DNA of 64,000 nt from Antedon mediterranea (taxonomy: Eukaryota > Echinodermata > Crinoidea > Comatulida > Antedonidae): contig NC_092674.1 of NCBI RefSeq assembly GCF_964355755.1, forward strand, positions 871,001 to 935,000, in the 5' to 3' direction. Numbering within the stretch: position 1 is the stretch's first letter; each line of letters starts with the position of its first letter. Under the pieces are notes generated by a model. It ran no database searches, was not told the origin of the DNA, and saw only the letters and a list, made by a program, of their open reading frames with translations. Below are positions 61,901-64,000 of this stretch, in pieces. The position numbers were made by a program, and so were the translations under genes.

Positions 61901-63215
61901 TGGCATTATTTAAAACTGATGTACTAACACAGTATATTTCAAAATACTTTATTTGCTTGTATTTGTATTTTACTTATTTAGACATTTTAATCTTTGTAAT
62001 TTAACGCACACAACTAAACAAATTGCATCAATAACTGTCAAAGAATCTTAAATATTAAGTCTATGTTAAGTATATTTATACAATTCTACTTAAGACTCCA
62101 ATATACCAGTACTTATTCCTGAAGCAATTGATGGAACAGATGATACAAATGACGATCACCTAATGAAAATACTACGTGGTGAGTGCGTATCCTCATACAG
62201 CATGATGGGATGCATCCAAAGGCATGATGGGATTGTAACCAGAAATCCTAATTGTTTCCATATAGCATGGGAATTTGAACATGATTGTTTATTGATGTGA
62301 CTTTATTGATTATTAATCCAGATCTTATGAATATTCAATCCAAGTCTTATGAATATTTAATATAGGTCTTATGAATATTCAACACAGACCTTATGAATAT
62401 TCAATACAGGCCTTATACATTTTCATCCAGTTCTTATGAATATTAACACAGTTCTTATGAATATTCGATACAGGTCTTATGAATATTCAATCTAAGGAAC
62501 TTTTCTTCGGAGGTATAAAAAGGAATGAAATTTACATTTTTTTGGAATTTAAATTTACTGTTTGTTTTTTTTTATTACACTTTTTATCTTCAAACTATGT
62601 CCTTGAATAAACCTATGTCAAACTCAATTACATATATTTATCTTATTACTTCTGTTGTTTTCCTGATTTCTTAACAATTTGCCTTAATGTTCAAATTCTT
62701 TTTTATATAAAGATTATATAAAGAACACAAAAATCTAACCATATACCTTTACTAGTAAATAGCATTTTACCCTTTGTAAAAGAAGAAAAGAAAAATCCTT
62801 GTGTACTACTACTCACTAGTGGTATGAACTAAAATAAATGGTGTGTAATAGGGAATGCTACGTACAAAATATTAGATAAGCTATTACATGGTTGTAGTAA
62901 TAATTATTATTAATATCTATTTTATAATTTTTTTCTTGGTATTTTTTTATTTAATATTTGTTATCTTTTACAATTACAGTGTCTTTATCTTTCATTTTTT
63001 ATATTTCTGTTTAATATATAATTTTTGTTTTATTTTTTGTTTTATTCCATATATGTATATCTGAAAATTACCAAATGAAATCAAATGCATAGTTGTTTCG
63101 TCCAAAAGAAACAATTTATTTAAACTTATTTATCTATGAACAAACTTTAGAAAGAGTGATTTTATTTGTTTTCTTATAGGATTCGCCGACTCATACTATT
63201 ACCGTTCTAATGATG
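16804..63215 (+). CDS. DOCK9: DOCK-D (Zizimin) guanine nucleotide exchange factor, 5' half
   Basis: A large GEF of the DOCK9/10/11 subfamily that activates Cdc42 (and Rac in some members) through a C-terminal DHR-2 domain. Exon 1a, exons 2-23 and four cassettes were joined: 16804-16926, 33346-33462, 36159-36248, 41598-41683, 43728-43890, 44239-44370, 45191-45377, 45684-45826, 46083-46247, 46493-46708, 46999-47121, 47869-47951, 48422-48627, 52032-52219, 52673-52831, 52931-53051, 53169-53293, 53398-53571, 53922-54107, 56165-56296, 56430-56648, 57059-57142, 57554-57659, then 59085-59159, 60449-60472, 62110-62178, 63180-63215. Every junction keeps phase; one donor is GC. This gives about 1,110 aa without cassettes and 1,177 with them, out of roughly 2,050 in the family. 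A PH domain and DHR-1 are present; DHR-2 lies past the window. Which vertebrate paralogue is closest cannot be decided by eye; the symbol stands for the subfamily. Confidence 0.95.
20681..21345 (-). mobile_element. 5'-truncated LINE, C-terminal RT tail and 3' UTR
   Basis: On the minus strand a 133-aa frame (21344-20943) has the pattern [13 protein letters not shown]...[18 protein letters not shown]...[22 protein letters not shown]. This is typical of the region after the reverse transcriptase of CR1/Jockey-like non-LTR elements. A 3' UTR of about 250 bases follows and ends in an (ATT)n tail at 20681-20700. The polymerase core is absent and a stop lies just before the first ATG. A dead fragment. 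Confidence 0.75.
21371..21558 (-). mobile_element. tRNA-derived SINE
   Basis: On the minus strand the head has an A box (GTGTGGCGCAGTGTGTTGA) and a B box (GGTTCAAATCC), giving a Pol III promoter. A body follows with CCTTAGGCAAGACACTTTA and GGGTACCCGG, a conserved central module seen in many invertebrate SINEs. It sits directly 5' of the LINE fragment in the same orientation, so a joint tail is possible. Confidence 0.75.
21658..21722. repeat. Two tandem copies of a 32-bp unit
   Basis: TTGATTGAATGGATAAATGA plus ATGGCATAA, repeated twice without change. Confidence 0.8.
21905..22112. repeat. Imperfect duplication around CTCGAG
   Basis: Two segments share the order ATAT..CTCGAGAACGATGATAT-GACTG-GTAATTTTC (about 21975 and 22047). 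The region is richer in CpG than its surroundings and begins with GTGATTGGTTGAAACTGCG, which is partly repeated at about 22298. Confidence 0.45.
22130..22205 (-). mobile_element. tRNA-like SINE head
   Basis: On the minus strand, TTCCGTGGCGCAGCGGTTGA (A box) and GAGTTCAAGATCC (B box) lie about 35 bases apart. The arms do not fold as a proper tRNA by eye, so I read it as a SINE head. Confidence 0.55.
22290..22534 (+). promoter_or_regulatory. Possible alternative promoter and noncoding 5' exon of DOCK
   Basis: A locally CpG-richer stretch with a CCAAT-type box (GTGATTGGTC, about 22299), the block GCGCTGAACATCCGGCGATTC and, at 22530-22540, a strong donor CGCAAG|GTAAGG. It lies about 2 kb before the alternative coding exon at 24517, which has an acceptor-like TTTCACTTCAG at 24459-24469. 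The pairing is inference. Confidence 0.3.
24517..25314 (+). CDS. Alternative 5' coding exon of DOCK (exon 1b), Ser/Pro-rich
   Basis: An open stretch of 266 codons with markedly higher GC than the surrounding intron. ATG at 24517 (GACATGAAC); it ends in INVL at a donor CTG|GTGCGA, phase 0, the same phase as exon 1a into exon 2. The protein is disordered: rich in Ser, Pro, Arg and Lys, with about ten Ser/Thr-Pro sites, a proline motif [10 protein letters not shown] (152-161) and an SxIP-like SSIPTP (53-58) in a basic Ser/Thr setting, as in EB1-binding plus-end proteins. Reading past the donor gives AT-rich, intron-like residues to a stop at 25390-25392. It resembles no family I know. It could also be a small separate gene; an in-phase donor at 25256 (GAA|GTAACG) is another option. 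Confidence 0.6.
25564..25683. mobile_element. Palindromic MITE, AAGCTCTG family, copy 3
   Basis: Flanked by TTTAA...TTTAG; ends AAGCTCTGTTCACACTATC and GATAGTGTAGACTGAGCTT. The centre is shortened. Confidence 0.75.
26365..26715. repeat. Two copies of the CTATTTCGTGCC dispersed repeat
   Basis: Copies at about 26365-26404 and 26674-26715, same orientation, both with CTATTTC(G/A)TGC and GACAATAGCC. Confidence 0.5.
28963..29124. mobile_element. Palindromic MITE, AAGCTCTG family, copy 4
   Basis: Full-length, TA on both sides. The centre has a second ATCACTACCATATTT block, so this copy is longer than most. The right end is ACATACCTT instead of ACAGAGCTT. Confidence 0.8.
29171..29245. repeat. Tandem duplication of a 37-bp unit
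   Basis: CTGTACCTACTGTATGCACA followed by TTGAATAACATAGGTG, twice in a row. Confidence 0.8.
30017..30346. repeat. Two more copies of the CTATTTCGTGCC dispersed repeat
   Basis: At about 30017-30056 (TCTATTTCGTGCCTAGC) and 30305-30346 (TTATTTCGTGCCCAAC), both followed by TTACCTGGAT. Confidence 0.5.
30626..30760. mobile_element. Palindromic MITE, AAGCTCTG family, copy 5
   Basis: Degraded copy: AAGCTCTATCTACACTATC on the left, TTTTATAGTATAGACACTT on the right. An AGGCCTA word sits in the centre. Confidence 0.7.
31789..31925. repeat. Imperfect tandem duplication of about 67 bp
   Basis: Both halves contain ATCCAGCCACTGAT, CCCACAGTATTGTCAT and TTTTCAGT. Confidence 0.7.
32252..32482. repeat. Imperfect tandem duplication of about 120 bp
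   Basis: Both halves start ATCACAAACAACCAACATTC and run through TTTCATT..AAAGTAAA to TTTCCCAGTT.ATCTA. Confidence 0.7.
32588..32735. mobile_element. Palindromic MITE, AAGCTCTG family, copy 6
   Basis: Full-length, with both termini intact (AAGCTCTGTCTACACTATC and GATAGTATAGACAGAGCTT) and TA flanks. Confidence 0.85.
33346..41683 (+). CDS. DOCK9: DOCK exons 2-4, conserved N-terminal region
   Basis: Exons 33346-33462, 36159-36248 and 41598-41683. They encode [14 protein letters not shown] and LTFPHDDVS, a more variable linker, then [32 protein letters not shown] and the tryptophan completed in exon 5. These match the family's [36 protein letters not shown]. In vertebrate Zizimins this N-terminal region is involved in autoinhibition of the GEF; I infer the same here. 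The first two junctions are phase 0 and the third is phase 2. Confidence 0.92.
33477..33656. mobile_element. Palindromic MITE, AAGCTCTG family, copy 7
   Basis: Starts only 14 bases after the exon 2 donor. The central ATATGGTAGTG(G/A)TATGCCCAA block is triplicated, so the copy is long (180 bp). Confidence 0.85.
35373..35541. mobile_element. Palindromic MITE, AAGCTCTG family, copy 8
   Basis: Both ends intact; the central CATATTTGGGC block is doubled. Confidence 0.85.
36348..36482. mobile_element. Palindromic MITE, AAGCTCTG family, copy 9
   Basis: Both termini intact, about 100 bases after the exon 3 donor. The right arm lacks the TTTGTCAAAC block. Confidence 0.8.
36494..36607. mobile_element. 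Palindromic MITE, AAGCTCTG family, copy 10
   Basis: Diverged copy only 11 bases after copy 9; ends AAGCCCTCTGTTTACACTAT and TAGTGCAGACAGAGCTT. Confidence 0.65.
37381..37490. repeat. Tandem duplication of a 56-bp unit
   Basis: TGTTATTGTCCAATCAAATG followed by CTGTCTAGTTGGTGTATC, twice with one base changed. Confidence 0.85.
38302..38452. mobile_element. Palindromic MITE, AAGCTCTG family, copy 11
   Basis: Right end intact (GATAGTATAGACAGAGCTT); left end diverged (AGTTCTGTGTCTACACTGG). Confidence 0.75.
38470..39570. repeat. Cluster of 54-bp-like units and a larger duplicated block
   Basis: The unit ACATTTTGAACGAAAGTATT plus TGTTGATAAGCCCAATTTTGCAG occurs about four times at 38470-38700, twice at 39245-39340 and once at 39520-39570. 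After the 38.7 kb and 39.34 kb copies the same tail follows (TAATGACCC, CCACAGTGC, ATGATATTGACCG), so a larger segment was duplicated about 0.65 kb apart. Confidence 0.75.
39761..40123. mobile_element. Long-armed MITE with CRE-like sites
   Basis: Ends AAGGCCCATACACTAGGACG and its near complement (CGTCATAGTGTAATTTGGCC then TT), TA flanks. The arms continue inward: GACGATAA, AAACCAAAAGAAAT and AATCAAATGACGTCATGA each have an inverted partner, so most of the 363 bp is palindromic. Two TGACGTCAT sites (about 39889 and 39954) are part of the arms. Confidence 0.7.
41226..41540. repeat. 28-bp tandem array, about 11 copies
   Basis: The unit is TACTTGTCTGGTACTTAGTT plus CTTACCTT, nearly invariant, ending about 60 bases before exon 4. 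The complement of each unit contains GTAAG. Confidence 0.95.
42166..42195. repeat. Perfect hairpin, 13-bp arms and 4-bp loop
   Basis: AGGTTATATGCAT, loop TATC, then its exact complement. The right-arm word ATGCATATAACCT returns twice at 43599-43668 inside a tandem duplication, so these may be the ends of one mobile element enclosing the CpG-rich block between them. Confidence 0.6.
42345..42790. other. CpG- and palindrome-rich block in DOCK intron 4
   Basis: An abrupt compositional change inside AT-rich intron: many CG words such as TACGCG, GTGCGTAGCGCATA, GCGTACGCGCGC and GCACGCGCACTGCGCG. No open frame, no splice sites and no tRNA or rRNA pattern. Most likely a foreign or mobile segment. 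Confidence 0.5.
43228..43325 (+). mobile_element. tRNA-derived SINE with T-rich tail
   Basis: A-box-like TGGCTCGGTGGTGTG (43231) and B-box-like GAGATCGAGTCTCA (43273), then a T run at about 43308. Short, without the central module of the SINE near 21.5 kb. Confidence 0.5.
43581..43700. repeat. Tandem duplication of about 60 bp with internal palindrome
   Basis: Each copy has ATGCATATAACCT and the palindrome ATTCGTCATAGTGACGAAT. The second copy ends 27 bases before exon 5. Confidence 0.85.
43728..45377 (+). CDS. DOCK9: DOCK exons 5-7, PH domain
   Basis: Exons 43728-43890, 44239-44370 and 45191-45377. After an acidic lead ([13 protein letters not shown]) the pleckstrin-homology domain runs from about residue 172 to 283: [63 protein letters not shown] and the C-terminal helix [16 protein letters not shown] with its invariant tryptophan. 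In Zizimins this domain binds phosphoinositides and takes the protein to membranes. Exon 7 ends CCAG and is followed by GCATGT; only this GC donor keeps phase with exon 8. Confidence 0.94.
43863..44158 (+). repeat. Tandem duplication of the exon 5 end and its donor
   Basis: Two units of about 145 bp. The first includes the last codons of exon 5, the donor GTAAGA and the start of the intron. The second (from about 44007) repeats AATGATCAGTTACAATTTAT, a GTAAGA donor and the following TTTGT.TGTACATAGTAGT. The second copy has no acceptor, so it is a pseudo-donor rather than an exon. Confidence 0.85.
44735..44828. mobile_element. Palindromic MITE, AAGCTCTG family, copy 12 (partial)
   Basis: Right two thirds of the element (ATGCCCAAATATGGTAGTG to TAGACTGAGCT); the left end is lost. 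Confidence 0.6.
45684..48627 (+). CDS. DOCK9: DOCK exons 8-13, region between PH and DHR-1
   Basis: Exons 45684-45826, 46083-46247, 46493-46708, 46999-47121, 47869-47951 and 48422-48627. They encode [10 protein letters not shown], a basic linker, [39 protein letters not shown], a Ser/Thr-rich insert, [49 protein letters not shown] and [18 protein letters not shown]. These follow the order and spacing of vertebrate DOCK9/11, where this stretch forms the ordered scaffold ahead of DHR-1. Junction phases are 0, 0, 0, 0, 2 and 1. Confidence 0.93.
46274..46411. mobile_element. Palindromic MITE, AAGCTCTG family, copy 13
   Basis: Between exons 9 and 10. Left end ACGCTCTGTCTACACTATG; the right arm is shortened to TTTAGACAAAGCTT. 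Confidence 0.75.
46785..46860 (+). repeat. Retroelement 3'-tail fragment
   Basis: GTAATGCGCCTTGAA and AAGGCGCAATATAAATG, the paired GCGC stem plus ATATAAATG that ends many invertebrate LINEs and SINEs. Another copy, in the opposite orientation, is near 48040. Confidence 0.4.
47278..47775 (-). mobile_element. 5'-truncated LINE, C-terminal RT tail
   Basis: On the minus strand a 142-aa frame (47774-47346) reads [62 protein letters not shown] and [11 protein letters not shown], a classic post-RT segment of CR1-like non-LTR elements. The 3' tail ends in a few AAACAAGT repeats (47278-47302). It lies antisense in intron 11, about 95 bases before exon 12. The frame is intact but lacks the polymerase core. 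It is a different lineage from the fragment at 20.7-21.3 kb. Confidence 0.8.
48036..48120 (-). repeat. Retroelement tail with ATT microsatellite
   Basis: On the minus strand AAGCGCTATATAAATCGAAC preceded by an (ATT)n run, the pattern of a LINE/SINE 3' end. Short and degraded. Confidence 0.35.
48880..51950. repeat. 44-bp minisatellite, about 68 copies, fills DOCK intron 13
   Basis: The unit contains TTAGGCCATTATACAGTATA and GTAGTGATAGTTGTTTATCT. Copies differ mainly at two sites (CAGTA/CGGTA and GTTGTTT/GTTATTT), with rare others (TTTACC). The order of variants repeats in places, for example a block with TTTACC near 51024 and again near 51244 and 51551, a sign of multi-unit duplication. Each unit carries a pyrimidine-rich TTATCTTATCTTAG, which looks like a 3' splice site. 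Confidence 0.97.
52032..53571 (+). CDS. DOCK9: DOCK exons 14-18, DHR-1 (C2-like) domain
   Basis: Exons 52032-52219, 52673-52831, 52931-53051, 53169-53293 and 53398-53571. After a proline-rich lead the DHR-1 domain begins at [12 protein letters not shown] (about residue 655) and runs through [77 protein letters not shown] and [20 protein letters not shown] to about residue 840. This is the family's phospholipid-binding C2 fold. The last exon ends DLIKCIK. All blocks match vertebrate DOCK9/10/11 in order without gaps. The phase is 0 except exon 16 to 17 (1). Confidence 0.96.
52393..52549. mobile_element. Palindromic MITE, AAGCTCTG family, copy 14
   Basis: Between exons 14 and 15. Ends AAACTCTGTCTACACTATC and GATCGTGTAGACAGAGCTT, TA flanks. 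Confidence 0.8.
53583..53845 (+). mobile_element. tRNA-derived SINE in intron 18
   Basis: A box GTGGCTTGGTGGTTATG (53599) and B box GGGTTCAAGTCC (53642) at tRNA-like spacing, then a body ending in an (AT)n tract near 53830-53842. It begins about 12 bases after the exon 18 donor. Confidence 0.7.
53922..57659 (+). CDS. DOCK9: DOCK exons 19-23, start of the ARM-like region
   Basis: Exons 53922-54107, 56165-56296, 56430-56648, 57059-57142 and 57554-57659. They encode [115 protein letters not shown] and [21 protein letters not shown]. This is the helical repeat region after DHR-1. Exon 23 ends TSQKQYK with one base left over, which feeds the phase-1 cassettes that follow. Confidence 0.95.
54186..55316. 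repeat. 51-bp tandem array, about 22 copies, in DOCK intron 19
   Basis: The unit contains TTTCTGTTCTGTCAAAACC and TTTTTGTTTGTAAGTTAGTT. A shorter variant (47 bp, CATTCTTTTGTAAG) occurs three times. Almost every copy holds GTAAGT, a consensus donor sequence. The last copy is interrupted by the element at 55317. Confidence 0.95.
55403..55940. mobile_element. Possible inner element nested in 55317-56130
   Basis: Begins CCCGTTTCTGCT and ends with the exact complement AGCAGAAACGGG, flanked by TAC on both sides (55400-55402 and 55941-55943). The Myb/SANT remnant lies inside it. It could be a related element inserted into the outer one, or internal repeats of the outer terminus. Confidence 0.45.
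55596..55824 (-). pseudogene. Myb/SANT-like domain of a Harbinger element, frameshifted
   Basis: A W-x-E-x-V-x-x-L-L start (55824) and the later K-x-x-Q-V-x-x-K-L-K-x-L-R-x-Q-Y helix are in different frames, separated by one break near 55775. In intact relatives this DNA-binding protein works with the DDE transposase. Here it is incomplete and probably inactive. Confidence 0.55.
56690..56935 (+). mobile_element. Retroelement 3' end with TCAAA tail
   Basis: CTAGCTATCAGAG ... CTGATAGCTAAATAAAGTC then (AAATC)n-type repeats. A stem, an AATAAA and a short repeat tail suggest the 3' end of a LINE or SINE. No coding part. Confidence 0.4.
57435..57510 (+). repeat. Retroelement tail fragment
   Basis: GAGGGCCTTTTCTATTGTAC and GAGCTCCCTTGTAAAATAGT then TTGAATAAAT; resembles the ends of dispersed LINE/SINE families. 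Weak. Confidence 0.3.
57806..58012. repeat. 57-bp tandem repeat, four copies
   Basis: The unit begins ATAGTATATCATGATATATT and includes GTACTATTGCATTTAAAAT; ATATATCATGATATAT-type palindromes recur in each copy. Lies after exon 23. Confidence 0.9.
59085..59159 (+). CDS. DOCK9: DOCK cassette exon A (75 nt)
   Basis: Acceptor TTCTTTTTAG, donor AGGA|GTAAGG. Phase 1 in, phase 1 out. Adds [25 protein letters not shown], a lysine-rich, probably disordered stretch that could act as a basic localisation signal. Confidence 0.75.
60449..60472 (+). CDS. DOCK9: DOCK cassette microexon B (24 nt)
   Basis: Acceptor TTACTTAACCCCAG with an upstream T tract; donor ATTG|GTAGGC. Phase 1-1, adding eight residues, S-Y-S-G-L-K-K-I, with the split codons shared with its neighbours. 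Short exons like this need transcript proof. Confidence 0.6.
60661..61152. mobile_element. Possible hAT-like element interrupted by a MITE
   Basis: Left CAGAGCCGGCCGTAGCC and right GCTATGGCCTTG are weakly inverted and both are flanked by ACACT. The family of termini recalls hAT elements. The interior is mostly the MITE at 60781-61114. Tentative. Confidence 0.3.
60781..61114. mobile_element. MITE with 28-bp inverted ends
   Basis: Starts TTTAAAGATGTATTGTCCC and ends with its complement GGGACAATACATCTTTAAA; TA inside the TTTAAA may be the duplicated target. The centre has a palindrome AATTGGCTG.CAGCCAATT. Lies between cassette exons B and C. Confidence 0.75.
61580..61658. repeat. Tandem duplication of a 41-bp unit
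   Basis: ATTACAGTACTAAGGTTTGA then TTTCATAATAATAA, twice. Confidence 0.8.
62110..62178 (+). CDS. DOCK9: DOCK cassette exon C (69 nt)
   Basis: Acceptor CCAATATACCAG, donor CGTG|GTGAGT, phase 1-1. Adds [22 protein letters not shown], an acidic stretch, opposite in charge to cassette A. Confidence 0.75.
62318..62493. repeat. Degenerate 22-23-bp repeat, about 8 copies
   Basis: The unit AGGTCTTATGAATATTCAAT with drift (CCTTATGAA, TTCTTATGAA). It begins about 140 bases after cassette exon C. Confidence 0.85.
63180..63215 (+). CDS. DOCK9: DOCK cassette exon D (36 nt)
   Basis: Acceptor TTTGTTTTCTTATAG, donor GATG|GTGCGT, phase 1-1. Adds [12 protein letters not shown], with a triple tyrosine. The next constitutive exon (expected to carry YSLxDE.C..HFLVG) lies beyond the window. 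Confidence 0.7.
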
Positions 63216-64000
63216 GTGCGTGGGGTATAATTTAAATTCTGCCATCCCCACCACACAAATCACTCAACTATTAAGTTACAAACATTAAGTCTGCACTCAA
63301 GTCCAACCACTCATTACACATGCTTTCTCACTTTCTTGTGTTCGGTCAGTCGTGAAATATATTCTTTTACATTCATTCACTTTAAATTCTAAATTTTTAT
63401 CTACATATTACCATAGCAACAATTAGCATTCTTATTCACAATGATCACCATGGAAACATATCACTATTAGCAACTTATCACCATAGCAATATTCTTAATT
63501 ATCACTCACTTTTATAATTATTTGGGTCACCAGAGCAAATATGTTATAAGTGGTGCAATGCATTTATATTTTCCAAACAAATATTTCATTACCTCGCTGT
63601 ATACATTACTTAATAATGAAACATTTTTATGAGAATTTTACAAACTTTATTTATAAATCTGTTACTATATTTGCCTTTGTTAACAAATTAAAAAAAAAGA
63701 AGATATTTATAAAGCAAATATTTTGATAAACTATTCAGACTTTTGTACATTCATACATCTTTTCACTTTATCAACATATATTTATTATTTTAGTTCTTTA
63801 TATTTTCTGTTATTTGATACATTTATTATTTATTTCATTATATTATACATTATTTTATTCTATTTATTTTACTGTATATATTGAACAAACACTGGCCCAA
63901 AACCATGTCTCAATTTTTAAGATATATTTTACATGGTAGGGAAGAATTTGAGCTTTAAAAAAATGTGTTTTTTGGAGAGTTTGAATTATGGGAGTTATAT
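63216..64000 (+). other. DOCK intron after cassette D, runs off the window
   Basis: AT-rich intron. No exon, repeat array or element is recognised. Confidence 0.5.

Overview
This is an intron-rich, strongly AT-rich animal genomic window. It holds the 3' end of one gene, one complete gene and the 5' half of a very long gene, set in dense minisatellites, MITEs, SINEs and LINE scraps. The repeated AGGCCTA-type palindromes, tRNA-headed SINEs and close match of the proteins to vertebrate orthologues point to a marine deuterostome invertebrate, most likely an echinoderm. The clade is an inference, not proven.

Layout. (1) 1682-2979, plus: the last three coding exons of a glypican of the GPC1/2/4/6 (Dally-like) class, with a Ser-Gly heparan-sulfate attachment run and a GPI signal, then a probable 3.9 kb 3' UTR. 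(2) 6.85-11.0 kb: intergenic, with a 66/69-bp and a 74-bp tandem array and small MITEs. (3) 11266-16289, minus: a complete RagA/B GTPase gene (eight coding exons, 314 or 318 aa depending on which of two first exons is used). (4) 16290-16803: a 0.5 kb divergent, probably bidirectional, promoter. (5) 16804 to beyond the right edge, plus: a DOCK-D/Zizimin Cdc42 GEF (DOCK9/10/11). Twenty-two constitutive exons after the first exon were joined with consistent splice phases. They give the conserved N-terminus, PH domain, DHR-1 (C2) domain and the start of the ARM-like region; the catalytic DHR-2 lies outside the window.

Two things stand out in the DOCK gene. A 798-nt Ser/Pro-rich open exon inside intron 1 (24517-25314) ends in the same phase as exon 1a and looks like an alternative N-terminus of 266 disordered residues. 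At the right end, four consecutive small exons (75, 24, 69, 36 nt) are all phase 1-1, so each can be skipped without a frameshift; they form a splicing cassette cluster inside an otherwise conserved domain.

Mobile DNA: 14 copies of one palindromic MITE (ends AAGCTCTGTC...), at least five other short inverted-repeat elements, two relatives of a PIF/Harbinger-like family (one carries a broken Myb/SANT reading frame and has a reconstructable empty site), four tRNA-derived SINE heads and two 5'-truncated LINE 3' ends. Intron 13 is almost wholly a 3 kb, 44-bp minisatellite (about 68 copies). Intron 19 holds about 22 copies of a 51-bp unit, each containing a donor-like GTAAGT.

All gene calls rest on reading exons by eye against remembered family sequences. 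No alignment or transcript data were available.
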